64,000 bases of DNA, taken from contig NW_022985369.1 in assembly GCF_010093625.1 (NCBI RefSeq), positions 440,488 to 504,487 of the forward strand. The letters are read 5' to 3'. Positions 1-11,202 of this stretch are shown here, piece by piece. Below the pieces are notes generated by a model. The model was not told the origin of the DNA, did not search any database, and was given only the letters and a program-made list of their open reading frames with translations. Made by a program: the position numbers and the translations under genes. This DNA is from Macroventuria anomochaeta (lineage: Eukaryota > Ascomycota > Dothideomycetes > Pleosporales > Didymellaceae). Each line of letters starts with the position of its first letter. Position 1 is the stretch's first letter.

Positions 1-2102
1 CCCAGCAGGAGAAGGCAGACATCGCCGCTACGGCCGAGGCAGTCACACATGAGATTGCTTCTGTGCAAGTCAAGGAGGAAGAAGAGGAGGATGAGAAGGA
101 GCCAACCAGCCGAACTGTTTTGACACTTTTTGGAAGTGCACAGGGCCCGAAGCAGCTTTTCTCGAGCTTACAGCAGCCACATAAGATTGCGCCGGCAGAT
201 GGGATACCTTCTTTCGACACTTCGGTCAAGGTCACCTTGCCCTTGCGAGAGGCTACCCTTCCACAGAACATCCAGACCACCGAAGTGTTTCCGCTCCTTG
301 ATCAGACAGATGAGAAGAAGAAGAAAATCACGACGATTGGCGAAGTCTTCCGTGCGCCTGCCCACCTCCCCCAGATTAGCCCTCCAAAGATTGCAAGACC
401 GACCACAAGTAAGGGGAATACTATCACGTTTACGCATCCAGAACCGACCAAACCCAAGCGCAAGGGATCTCAGTCGTATGCGCATCAGAGTCTGTCTGCT
501 GGGTTCTGGCTAGGATATGGAGGGGTTGACGCGCCAAAAGACCAGACATCACCGACGGCAAGACAAAAGAGCAGACAACGTGCGTTGAGTACTGGCGAAG
601 CTCAGCAACCACCGTCTGAGGCGATCCTTGTTGCAGTCCAACAAGCCAAGGAGGACGCGTTGTTCCGCAGCGCATACTCTAGCTTTGCACCAACTCATGA
701 CGACGCAACTGCCATCATTCCAGAGGAGACCAAGAACAGGGTTTGGTGGCAGAAAGTCGGCGAGAAGCGCTTCAACGAAGTCTTCCCTATCGACCCGCAA
801 CTACTGGACGCAGAGGAGCTTGCTGAGACCAAGGCTAACGGTACTGTTGGCGAAGAAGACGATTTCAAGGACGCTGTGGAGAACTACGTTCCAATCGAAA
901 ACAACATCTTCCTTGATCCGGAAGAAAAGAGCGAGCACGACAAGGATACAGACGAGATACTCAGGGAGGTATCAGAGCTCATTGAGACTCTTGCCTCTCA
1001 TCAAAGGATACGCAACTCATCATTGACGACAAACCCTCGTACACCAGTTGTGCAAAACTCGTCACTTGCCCAGTTGGTTGGCAGCCCCTCTACGCCGTCG
1101 TCGGACGAAATCGACGTCTATCAGATCCTAAAGTCTCAACTAACCTTGATGATCTCGCAACTGCCACCATACGTTGTCGCAAAACTGAATGGGGATCAGC
1201 TCGAGGAGCTCAACATCAGTCGGACCATACTTTTCGACACCAAGGAGTACAAGGGTGTCATGGAGGAAGACCAATTATCTAGGCTCGCAAAGGCACCCGC
1301 AGTCGCTGCGGTCCCTCCTCCTCCTCCGCTCACTCGAGCTGGCTCCAGCTCACAGTCCCTTTACCCAGCCAGCAGCACGCAGTATGGGCGACCACCATCG
1401 TCTGCTCGTCCAGTGCAAGCAGCACCAGCGTATCACTCACAGCGATCGTCGTCCATACAATACCAACGCTCGCCATCTGGGCCGACCCAAAGCTATCAAG
1501 CAGGGGCAGGATCATACGCTCCTTCTTCGCGGCCAGGCTACGCTGCAACTCCGAGCCACAATCTACAAACACCCAGACCAGGTGGCCAGTACTACCAACA
1601 ACGCCCCTCGCAGTCAAGTAGCTATGGTGGGGCTGCAAGCTCACAGTTCTACCAAGGGACACCGCAAACTCAGGGCCAGAACCGCTATGCACCTCAGCAG
1701 ACCCAAAACGGGTACTACCAAAGATCAGCGAACGTTGCACCCATGTACGGCACGCCACAGGCCCGCACAGGGTCGCCAATGAAGCCAGGTGCTGTACCAA
1801 CACCTTCAGGATACGGGACGCGACCTGGCTACGCGGCGTCAGGAGGCCAAATGGCCAGTACGTACTACGGTCCGTCCCAGTACGGCACTCCGCAGGCCCC
1901 TGTCACCCGGACAGGCTACACTGGCCTGCCCTCCAGCAATCCTCAGCAGATGATGGTTGACAGGCAACAGGCGCAGGTAGCAGCCCAGTCGCAGGCACGT
2001 TTAGCAGCACAAAATAGCTTCAGCAGCAGGCAGGGCTCTGGTACACCACAGCCGCCAAACGGCTCGTATGGCGCACCAAACGGCACTTCGATGTCGACAT
2101 GA
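1..2102 (+). CDS. RSC-complex Rsc58-like chromatin remodelling subunit (5' partial)
   Basis: The reading frame is open from the first bases of the window (frame of base 3) to a TGA at 2100-2102, so the N-terminus lies upstream. About 699 residues are visible. The ordered part (through about residue 430) carries blocks I recognise from the ascomycete bromodomain/Rsc58-like family: LFGSAQGPKQLFSSLQ near the start, then AKEDALFRSAYSSFAP, then LKSQLTLMISQLPPYVVAKL. A bromodomain, if present, would be upstream of the window. The last 250 or so residues are low complexity, rich in Gln, Tyr, Ser, Pro and Gly. In yeast, Rsc58 is a subunit of the nuclear RSC nucleosome remodeller. The family assignment is from memory of related fungal proteins, and the RSC role is inferred. 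Confidence 0.6.
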   Translation, partial: QQEKADIAATAEAVTHEIASVQVKEEEEEDEKEPTSRTVLTLFGSAQGPKQLFSSLQQPHKIAPADGIPSFDTSVKVTLPLREATLPQNIQTTEVFPLLDQTDEKKKKITTIGEVFRAPAHLPQISPPKIARPTTSKGNTITFTHPEPTKPKRKGSQSYAHQSLSAGFWLGYGGVDAPKDQTSPTARQKSRQRALSTGEAQQPPSEAILVAVQQAKEDALFRSAYSSFAPTHDDATAIIPEETKNRVWWQKVGEKRFNEVFPIDPQLLDAEELAETKANGTVGEEDDFKDAVENYVPIENNIFLDPEEKSEHDKDTDEILREVSELIETLASHQRIRNSSLTTNPRTPVVQNSSLAQLVGSPSTPSSDEIDVYQILKSQLTLMISQLPPYVVAKLNGDQLEELNISRTILFDTKEYKGVMEEDQLSRLAKAPAVAAVPPPPPLTRAGSSSQSLYPASSTQYGRPPSSARPVQAAPAYHSQRSSSIQYQRSPSGPTQSYQAGAGSYAPSSRPGYAATPSHNLQTPRPGGQYYQQRPSQSSSYGGAASSQFYQGTPQTQGQNRYAPQQTQNGYYQRSANVAPMYGTPQARTGSPMKPGAVPTPSGYGTRPGYAASGGQMASTYYGPSQYGTPQAPVTRTGYTGLPSSNPQQMMVDRQQAQVAAQSQARLAAQNSFSSRQGSGTPQPPNGSYGAPNGTSMST

Positions 2103-2509
2103 GGGCTTGCAGGAGTCTACTGAGGTGTTCGGGTAGGGATGATTTGGATACATAGACGGCGCCACGGCGTTGGAGGTAGTCGGCAAGGGTTGCCGAGTGT
2201 TTACATGTTCTTAGCATTGATGTATGTCAATGTCAGCTGTTATCGAGCGTGGCTCACAGCTCTTCCACGAGATTTAGATGTGATAGTACAGCAACATCGG
2301 TACCGTGTCATGTCAACTTGCAACATTCCCGCCAAGCGTCGTGTACTTGACCTGTGGTGTGGACGGATTCCGTGTGATCCGCCCAGTCCCTGCGTACGGG
2401 TAAGGCGGCGCTACGTCAGCGCGTTCTTTCCCCGAACCCCAGCATCCCAAGAGAAGCAGCTCTTGCGCAACTTTCGCACACGAAGCCATGAGACCCGCAA
2501 CACCACAAT
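2103..2509. other. Intergenic, 407 bp
   Basis: This is the 3' flank of the Rsc58-like gene and the 5' flank of the Sro7 gene. Short open frames on both strands have no recognisable content. Nothing else is seen. Confidence 0.6.
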
Positions 2510-5500
2510 ATGGCACATCTTTTGCGGGCCAAGCAGGCAGGTGTAAACAACGACCTCTCTCACGGCCTTGGACCTGACCTCTTCACTCTCGACCATGTAC
2601 GCTCACAAGCTCAACACCCAGTTGCCCGCACTCACACATGCAGATCCGCAACTATGGCATAAACTCCAAGATCACCCAAGTCGCATACGACCCTGTCCAG
2701 TCCCTCATCGCTGTCGGCACCGCTGAGAGCCAGTTTGGCAACGGACAGATCTACGTGTTTGGGCAGAAGAGGGTCGAAGTAGTGCTGCCGCTGCCTCACC
2801 GAGCATCGGTCAAGATCCTGCAGTTCTGCGCCGAGAAACTGCTCTGCGTCGACTCGAAGAATGACCTCTCTGTATTCTCGCTCGAAACGAAGACACTAGT
2901 GAACGCGCACTCCCCGCCTGCGAAGATCACCGCTCTGCACTGCGACCCCACTATCGACTACGCGTTGCTGGGCACCCAGCATGGAGAGGTCTTCGCCTAC
3001 GACCTAGACCGACAGTCCCTGACGCCCTTCAGGATACCGAATCTATGGCGAGAGCAGTTCCCACGGTCACGCTTGACAGCTGTCGTTACGCTGTCGCTTC
3101 ACCCGCGCGACATCGGTTCGCTATTGATTGGGTACAACTCTGGGGCGGTCATATACTCGTTCAAGCAGAACAAGGCGCTCAAGTTCTTCCACTATGTACT
3201 GCCAAAGGGCGCCCCGGGAGGCGACTCGGATCCCAGCTCTGTCTACAAAGAGCGCGAGCCACCCCTCACGCAGGCTGTCTGGCACCCTATTGGAACTTTC
3301 ATCCTGACAGGTCATGAGGACAGCAGTATCGTCATCTGGGACTCAAAAGACGGCCGAATCATACAGGCTAGGACTTTGCAAGATGTCAACGTGGACAAGC
3401 CCGGACCCGGAACCTTCAGTCCAGGTGCTGGCGAGGGCACATTCGCTTTGAAGTCACCCATCTTCAAGATCGCTTGGTGTGCGAACCAAGATCCGGATGA
3501 AACTGGTATACTGATCGCAGGTGGTCAGCCTTCAAATATCTCAGCGAAGAGCCTAACGTTCTTCGAACTGGCACGCACGCCCATTTACGCTACCTCATCG
3601 TGGCAGGTACTCTCTGATCACTTCGAGAACCCCAAGAGGCAGCGCATACTGCCGTGTCCGCCAGGTGCAGAAGTCATCGATCTGTGTCTGATCCCTCGTT
3701 CATCCCCACACTTCGGTGGCTGCCAAGATCCAATCGCTATCATTGCAATACTGGCATCTGGAGAGCTCGTGACGCTTTCATTCCCAAGCGGCATGCCTAT
3801 AACGCCGACCAACCAATTGCACTTGTCGATGACGCTTGTACATCCGTACATCAATCACGCAAATCTCGCGCCGGTGGACCGTACGAGGTGGCTTGGGATG
3901 ATAGAGAAGCGACAACATGGACCAAAGCTCCTCACCGGTGGAGCTGAAGCAAACTTGCCCCTGAAGAGGTTCGAGCATCGCAACATCGTCCAGACTGCTC
4001 ACGCAGACGGCACGATCAGACTATGGGATGCTGGGCATGCAGATGAGATCGAGAACGATGCGTTGTTACAAGTTGATGTTGCACGGGCAGTAGGGCGGCA
4101 AGCCAATGTCGAGGTTACCCAGACCTCCTTTGCCGGTGCTGCTTCTGAGCTGTCGGTGGGTCTGAAGTCTGGTGAAGTTGTCATCTTCAGGTGGAACGTC
4201 AACAAGCACTCTGGACAAGAGTTTCCACCTGGCGAGAACAAGCCTCAAGCGCTCACCAATATCCTCGACAGAAGTGAGGCTGCGCTCAAGGAAGGCTTGC
4301 TGCCGTTCACTCTACTCGACGAGGGTAATGGCCCAGTCACAGCTCTGAAGCATTCAGATGTTGGCTTTGTCGCTGCCGGATTTGAAGGAGGTGGCTTGGT
4401 AATCATCGACCTGAGAGGGCCCGCTGTCATCTACAGCGGCTCTACCCAAGACTTTAAGGCGGAGAAGCGTGGCAGTTTCCGCCGTTCCTCGAAAGAGGCT
4501 GCGCCAAAGCCCGAGTGGCCGACATCTCTTGAGTTCAGCGTCATGACCCTGGAGAACGAAGAGTTCTCCAGCATTCTGCTTCACGTTGGCACTAACTTAG
4601 GCCACCTGGCCACATTCAAACTGGTACCTGAGTCTAGCGGTCGATACACTGCAAGCTTCGCTGGAGTGTCATCGCTTGACGATAAGGTCATCAAGATCAG
4701 TCCCATGCATGCTGAGTCAGGACGCCCAGCATATGCATCACAGTCGGCCGTCGCTGGCTTGAGAACCGGGTCAAGGATCAACGGTGTTCTGCTTGCAGTC
4801 ACAGTCTCAGGTGCGAGATTGTTCCGCCCTGCCGCTAACAAGGGTGCACATAAGACATGGGATCAGTTCTTGTGCGACTCTGCAGCCGTTGTGCGGTACG
4901 AAGATCTTGGCTACGCATTGCTCGGACTCTACGGAGACGGCTGTGTGAGGGCATACTCGATTCCTGCATTGAAAGAGATTGGCGCTGTCAAAATTAGCGA
5001 TGTTTTAGATGTGCGAAGATTCTCCGACGCTGTTATCACAAGTACCGGCGACATCTTTGGCTGGAAGGGTCCTGCTGAGATGGTCTTGATCAACATTTTT
5101 GGCACAGGAGTACGCCTGGATACGAGCAAAGATGTACTGCTGAATCCGGAGCTTCTCGTGCCTCCAAGGCCTACGATAAGTAACATGCAATGGATCTCTG
5201 GCACTCAATATGTCACGCCAGCAGACATGGATCTTCTCAGTAAGTCTTCGTTCATGCTACCTCAATCATGCTAACCTTGTCATAGTTGGTGGCCCTGATC
5301 GACCGCCGTCTAAACGCATGCTCGCCCAAGCTCGTGCCGAAGAAGAACAACATCGTCGTGCGAACCGAGCTGCCGCTCCAGCTTCCTCGTCGTCTGCATA
5401 CCCATCGTACCCCACACAAGCCCCTGCACAGGAGGGATGGGGCGCATGGGCTTCTAGACAATTCAACGAACGCACCGAAAAGCTCAACGCGGTTGGTGAC

Positions 5501-5617
5501 AGTATGGACAATTTGAGTGCAAACAGCGCCGGGTGGGCAGATGACGTAAACAAGTTTGTGAACAAGCAAAAGAGGGGCCTTGTCACAGGTCTCGTGAAGA
5601 GTAAGTTTGGCTTTTAG
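2510..5617 (+). CDS. SRO7: Sro7/tomosyn/Lgl-family exocytosis regulator
   Basis: Model: exons 2510-2596, 2644-5239 and 5286-5617, with introns of 47 and 46 nt, giving 1004 residues. The first exon supplies the start MAHLLRAKQAG and joins in phase to IRNYGINSKI, the usual beginning of fungal Sro7 proteins. Residues up to about 890 form the WD40/beta-propeller body typical of the Lgl/tomosyn family. The third exon encodes a short linker and then a tail (about 945-1004) with the heptad character of an R-SNARE motif, as in tomosyn. In yeast, Sro7 binds the t-SNARE Sec9 and the Rab Sec4 at the plasma membrane and regulates exocytic vesicle fusion. Length fits yeast Sro7 (about 1030 residues). Both splice junctions restore family-typical sequence, so I consider the model reliable. 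Confidence 0.92.
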
Positions 5618-6136
5618 ACGCGGGACAGGGAAGGCGTCGACATCTTGCGTCTGCATATGACTCGGTTCGACGAACATCACCACAGCACAATGAACAGTTC
5701 GAGCACTTGGCCGCCTCCTATCGTCCTTGATCAGTGGCCATGCACCAGAATGAGGCGGTGCGATATTTGAAAACAGCACATAACAACATCAAGGCAGGAG
5801 TCGGCTTTGTCACTCTTATTCACACCCAAGCAAATGCCGAGTCGTTGATCACCATTGTAGCAATTCAAACTTTGGATTCTTTGACACTAGTGGTGCAAAA
5901 GTAAACCCTGGAATCCTGCCTTCTTGACTCTTGGTGTCGATTTTGCAATTCGGATGCCAGCCGTGACGATCCATCAGCTATCACCTCCCTTGACCTGCAC
6001 CGGTGCACTCGCACAGAGGTAATTCCAATTCTGCTATTTCCACTCATTTCTTAAGTCCTTCCTCTGATCGATGCTTTCGACTGCTCAAGCTTCTCCTTCA
6101 TAAAGACCTCTACATGTCCCACCATCTCGGTACACC
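5618..6136. other. Intergenic, 519 bp
   Basis: This is the 3' flank of the Sro7 gene and the remains of the promoter of the RGS pseudogene. No gene or structured element is seen. Confidence 0.55.
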
Positions 6137-7287
6137 ATGGACGGCATCACAGTCTACAATTTCTCTGCGCAACCACCCAACTGGGACCGCGTAGGGATAT
6201 TCTTCGTTACCTACGCGGCGGTATAAGCTACCATCGTTGCTGCTGCCATGATTTTCTGCCTCTACCAGATGTAAAGCACACATGTTAACACTGTGACCTA
6301 GACTTCACGCAACGCCGATGTTCCTGATTGCTTTTTACAGCCCTGTGTTCCATACAAATAGCATCAACTCCTACTTTCCGCCTAGCCAATGGTAAGTAGT
6401 ACCGGAAATCTATCCTCAAGTCCTTTGACTTACAGCACACAGGATCCACTCTCAACACCATGTCGTCGAGATCTTCACCATCTTCCACCCCGCCTATCAA
6501 GTCATCAAGCACTGGCGCGCCCAACGCCTCGCTGAGAAGCGAAAATGGGATACATCTTCCCTCGCAACGACCATCTCCGTGCGTCCACAGTCCAGAGGCT
6601 CGACCATCGAACTCATCGACCGCAACGCCAGCGTCGAGTACCTGCAGTCCGGCGACCGCCTCATGACCATGACAGCCCTCACGCGAGTGCTGAACGAGAA
6701 CCCCGCGCCGCTGCAGGACTTCTCTCCGCGCCACGATTTCTCGGGCGAGCATATTGCGTTCCTGACGAGGCTCGCGAAGCCAAAGGATTTATACCCTGTG
6801 GCCAAAAGCGAACAGGCCTACGACGCCGTGTTACGGTGGTATATCGATATCATACTCCCCCCCCCCCCCCGACGCGGATTTCCCGCTCAACCTGTCGAGC
6901 CAGCAACTCAAGAGCCTGGAAGACATCTTCGAAACGCAGGGCCGCGCTGTCTGTGGCGAAGCATCCTTTGAACCTGCGCTGCCGTTCTTTGAACCCCCCA
7001 AGACAGCGTCGTCGAGTCCGACTGAAGCGCCGGGGTGGTTGCAGTATCAAGGGGGTGTTCCCGAGGAGTTCCATGAGGGTGTTCTCGACGACGCGAAGAA
7101 CCACATTGAGAGTCTTGTATTGACGAATGTGTAGCCGAAGTTTGTCAGGGAGAGGCAGGAGCGTAGGAGAGAAAGTGTGGATTCTGAGCGGAGTGCTGGG
7201 AGCGAGGAGACGACTAGTAGCGCGAAGACTGTTGTGTCGAGGATGACGAAGTTAATGGCGGGGTTGAGGGAGAAGATAGCGTGTTGA
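6137..7287 (+). pseudogene. Decayed 7TM-RGS domain protein gene
   Basis: The 5' part starts at ATG 6137 with MDGITVYNFSAQPPNWDRVG, the usual N-terminus of fungal seven-TM RGS proteins, but stops after 29 codons. The central membrane segments are missing. Homology resumes near 6443 with HHVVEIFTIFHPAYQVIKHW and continues through an RGS-like region (DFSGEHIAFLTRLAKPKDLY). A run of 14 C residues at 6857-6870 shifts the frame; after it the protein continues in another frame (DADFPLNLSSQQLKSLEDIF) until a TAG at 7131-7133, and then in the same frame to TGA 7287. So there is an internal deletion, at least one frameshift and an in-frame stop. Intact relatives act as GTPase activators for heterotrimeric G proteins. 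The poly-C shift alone could be an assembly error, but the deletion and stop could not both be. Confidence 0.8.
6857..6870 (+). repeat. Poly-C homopolymer, 14 nt
   Basis: Fourteen consecutive C residues lie inside the RGS pseudogene, exactly where the homologous frame changes. Such runs expand and contract readily and are also prone to sequencing error. Confidence 0.95.
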
Positions 7288-8010
7288 TCATGGGTATACT
7301 ATCTAATTGACCTGGAACTTCTTGACGATTGCTTTTGGAGTAAGGGTGTCTGTTGCGTGAGGAGGTGTTGGTGGTGTCGCGACCTCACTATAAGCAATGT
7401 TAGCACCGCAACCTACACTTTCGCATTCGACCTTCCGTATCAGGAAGGTTTATAAGCATGTTAAGCAAACCCGCGTCGCATCCAGCGACAATCAAACGAA
7501 CGCTCTCTGGAGGAGAGTACTCGCCGATGCTGTTAGCTATCGATTGAGAAACAGCAACAGTCACTGTATCTTACAATCGTGGACATGGTGTGTAAAGGCG
7601 CTGACAGACTTGATGGAAAGAGCGGCGACGGCAAGATAAGGTTATGGTTTGTAACTCAGCTTAAGCATACTTTAGCACTGTGATCGATGGTTTGTGGTAC
7701 GAGTTGCCGATTTGGGAAGGTTCAGGGGTGCAACGAACCTTGCAACAAGCATCGCGCTAGTGAAAGAGCCGGGAACGTGGATGAGAACTGCCACTGCTAG
7801 ACTGTTCCGGGTGATAGCCGTGTAGGAGGTGAGGTTCACATCACAGGACATCTTTGGGAATCGCATCACGCCAAGCCTTCGCATAGTGTATCGTGTCATG
7901 AGAGCTCTTTCGCATTATCATAGACAGCTTATCTCGGCGCCGTTGGGACGTCGATGTGTCTTTGTGGTGATTGTGATGTACACTCCAACTTCCTACCCAC
8001 CGCGGCTGCT
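7288..8010. other. Intergenic, 723 bp
   Basis: This lies between the RGS pseudogene and the 3' end of CCT7. Only short open frames with no recognisable content are present. Confidence 0.55.
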
Positions 8011-9851
8011 CTACCGCCTGGGCATGCCACGGCCGCGACCGCGACCGCCCATCCCAAGCGCTCTTTGGGCAGCGCCGGGCGGCAGCTGCTGTTGCGGGGC
8101 TTGTGCTTGCTGTGACTCCTGGTTTTCTGCGGCGATGTTAGCAGAATGCAGCTGTTTTTGTGAAAAGATGAATACATACTGATTGTCTCGTCAACGCTCA
8201 AGATCAGGCAAGCGGCTTCTGTAGCGGCTTGCAGAGCGTTGATCTTGACCAGACTGGGCTCCCAGACAAACTTCTCCAGGTTGTTTGCAACGCTCTCGGT
8301 CTGGAAGTCGACACCGGCCCAGGTGTTACCCTTCCTGTGCTCTACGCGCAGCCTGTTGAGGATATCTGTGGCATCAACACCGGCATTGTCGCAGAGCTGC
8401 CTGGGGATAACTTCCAATGCCTTCGCGAACGCCTTGATGATCGGTTGTTGCTTGTGAGGAATCTTTGTGTCGGCATAGTTGTGCAGGTATGATGAGATCT
8501 CCATCTCAACAGCACCACCACCAGCTACGATGTTCCTGTTCTTGATTGCGCGCTTGACGATCATGATGGCGTCGTGCAGACTTCGCTCTACCTCAGCAAT
8601 GAACTGCTCGGCACCTCCACGGAGGACAAGTGTGCAGGTCTTTGCCTCGGGGCAGCCCTCGAAGAAGTTGAAACGCTCTCCTCCGATCTGTCGTTCCTCG
8701 AACTTCTCGCATGTTCCGAGGTGCTTCTCGTTGATGTCTGAGCAGGTCGATTGAACGCTTGCGCCGGTTGCGCGGCATACGCGGTCAAGGTCATCTGCTG
8801 CTACTCGTCCAGCGCAGAAGATGTCTCGGTCGGCGAAGTACTGTGTCGCAAGATCGCCAATGGGCAGTTTGCTAAGAACGACCTTGGCTCCTGTCTTGTA
8901 CAATGCCTCCATCTTGTTGTAGATGATCTGCCATTCAGCGTCCACGATGGCCTGGTATTCCGAGACCTGCTCCACCCGCACTTCTGCGTTGTCCTTCTCG
9001 CTCTTGAGCTCAAGCTCGACGTTCAGACAAACGATCTTGGGCTGCTTAAAGGACTTCGGTTGCTGCTCGAATCCGGCGTACGAGAAAGTCTTCTTGAATG
9101 CGACGCCGTTGACGAAAAGCGAATCCTGGAGAGCACCACCGGTGATCTTCTTGACACCAATGAGCCTCTCGTTCAGCTCATCCTGATCCAGTGTAAGCAC
9201 AGCATCCACGACCATCTTTGTGAAGAAGTCAGCGTTCCTGTGAATCAGCTTGCTACTCATGGCAGTCGCCGCAAGCTTCTGCAGGGTATCGCGCTGGTTG
9301 CCCTCGGCTGTGTCAACCGCGATCTCCACAATCTTGTTGACGGCAAGATTCGACGCTCTCCTCAGGCCCTTCATGATGGTCTGACTGCTGACACCCTGCT
9401 CGACGAAGTCTTTGATCTCCTTCAGTATCTCTCCGGCGATCACAACAACGGATGTTGTGCCATCGCCAACTTCGGCATCTTGCGATCGTGCGATGTCGGT
9501 GAGAACGCGGGCGGCGGGGTGGACGATATCGAGGAGCTATACATTGTCAGATGTCTAATGTCTCTCCAGAAAGGCCCTAGTGTAGCTACCTTCATGACTG
9601 TGGCTCCATCGTTTGTGATTGTCTGTCTACCGTTCGCGTCGACCATGAGCAGGTCACCGCCGTAGGGACCTAATGTGCCCTTGATAGTCGACTGTACCGC
9701 GAGACAGGCATTGATGTTAGAGATGACTTGGCCTCGTCCTTGAGACTGGTCGGTGCCTAATACGATTAGTATGTACTGCAGCTGTGAAAGCTCCAGGCTA
9801 CTAACCCTCGCGCAGCACGACGATTGTCGGTGTTTGGCCGCCGAACGACAT
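8011..9851 (-). CDS. CCT7: T-complex protein 1 subunit eta (CCT7)
   Basis: Minus-strand exons 9851-9806, 9756-9590, 9536-8180 and 8126-8011, with introns of 49, 53 and 53 nt, encode 561 residues. It is the eta subunit of the TRiC/CCT chaperonin, the cytosolic double-ring ATPase that folds actin, tubulin and WD40 proteins. The N-terminus MSFGGQTPTIVVLREGTDQ, the group II chaperonin motifs GPYGGDLL, TNDGATVM and GDGTTSVVV, and the Gly/Arg-rich C-terminal tail GMGGRGRGRGMPRR all fit CCT7. All four exons join in phase, and length matches yeast Cct7 (550). A long antisense open frame over exon 3 is a shadow of this gene. Confidence 0.97.
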
Positions 9852-10351
9852 TTTGTGAAGTTACTAAAAGGTGCTGAGATTCGAGTGGTAACACGAAAAG
9901 CTCAGGGACTTGCGAAAACTGAACGACAAGTCTAAAGGGTATCGGGCGAGCACTGCGTAGCTGTGTTGTCTCCCCCGCCAAACGCGTAAATTTCGAGAAA
10001 GCCCTGGAGCGCCCGGCCGGACTTCTCCCGGGGCGCACGGGCCAGTTCAGGCGCCTTCCCAATGTACACTTCATGACACCAACGACTTCCAAACGCACTC
10101 TGACTCCAGCTACCAAGCTACAGTCATCTCTGCCGGTCACTCTCTCAGCAGTTTCGCTTCTTGTCGATATTTTGGTCCTTTCGGTGGTATTACTGTGGAT
10201 ATCGTACCTCGTGATCGCGCCAAGCACCCGTCTCCAGAACCTTGCACGTGCTGCAGCACATATCCTTCGTCTCTCCTTCGTCTCTCCTTCGTCTCTCCTT
10301 CCATTCTTCTCTAAACATCCTCTCTATTCTCTTCTACACACCGTACTTGTC
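9852..10351. promoter_or_regulatory. Divergent promoter region between CCT7 and an F-box-like gene
   Basis: The 500 bp region separates the CCT7 start (minus strand) from the next start (plus strand). The plus-side half is strongly pyrimidine-rich on the plus strand, as is common just upstream of fungal start sites, and carries an 11-bp tandem repeat at 10264-10296. No specific factor site is claimed. Confidence 0.5.
10264..10296 (+). repeat. Three tandem copies of an 11-bp pyrimidine-rich unit
   Basis: The unit CCTTCGTCTCT is repeated three times without change, ending about 55 bp upstream of the ATG at 10352. It falls where a transcription start or 5' leader would be expected. Confidence 0.9.
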
Positions 10352-11002
10352 ATGGCAGTCAAATCGCGCGCTAAAAAGGTCAGTCTGTGACATTTGGCAC
10401 CCACAAACCTGAAACACGATCTGATGGCTGGACAGGTGACATCCATTTCGAAAGCTGTTTCGGACGACATTTGCATGCGCCGGCTGGACCGGTATTCCAA
10501 GGAATCAGTCGAAAAGCAAATATCCATACCAGAAACAATTACCGCTCTGGACACGTATCCGCCATTACTAAGGATTCCATCTGAAATTCGGCGCGAAATT
10601 TTAAGATATGTACTCCCGTCTTCGAACAATAGGTTCGTCCTCTACACCGACTGCGACTCGACCGTGATCAGCAAGAAGTGGAACCGCAAGTGCCGGCCGC
10701 ACGCTGACAAGCATCTGAGACTCGATGTTTTCAGAACCAGTCGCCTGATCTACCACGAATGTCTTTCCGTCATGTACTCCGAAAATCTATTTCACTTCTA
10801 CGCCTTCAATTATCTACCCGTTCTAGATTTCATACGACATCTTAGCCCTGAAGCTAAGAGCTTGGTCCGGAAAGTCCGACTTACACCTCTTACGGACAAG
10901 CAAAACGATCCACCAGCAAGCCACGATATCTTTTGTACGGTTATTCACGACTCGTTACCTGGACTCAGCGAACTTCAGGCCGATCCAGTTGTCTTCTTCT
11001 AG
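10352..11002 (+). CDS. Small F-box-like (DUF7730-type) fungal protein
   Basis: Best model: exons 10352-10378 and 10436-11002 (57-nt intron), 197 residues. The first exon encodes MAVKSRAKK and joins in phase at a GT-AG pair; an unspliced start at ATG 10424 would give almost the same protein. Residues about 50-70 contain PPLLRIPSEIRREILRYVLP, the F-box-like signature at the head of many lineage-specific fungal proteins. It is followed by a block with FRTSRLIYHECLSVMYSENL, which is typical of that group (old-established paralogue families of unknown role). It is short for the group and ends without a recognisable C-terminal domain, so it may be a truncated copy. No substrate or partner can be proposed. 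Confidence 0.65.
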
Positions 11003-11202
11003 TTTTGGTCATTACCAAATTTTTACGTTTGTATACTTCTTTTACACATAGACCATGAGCATTTTGACGAGCGGGCGTTTTCGGTACAATTTCAAGAGGA
11101 TATGTGGGCGTCGCAGATGTTTCAATTGTAATCCGTTTCCAGCAATGTCAACGTTGTTCGCCGAAGCTCGTATTCGGTAAAAGACGTCTCCTCTTCTTTA
11201 CT

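Noticed and set aside
8751..9665. A 304-codon open frame on the plus strand opposite CCT7
   Set aside because: It lies wholly antisense to the large third exon and crosses intron 2 of CCT7, and its composition mirrors the CCT7 codons. It has no motif of its own.
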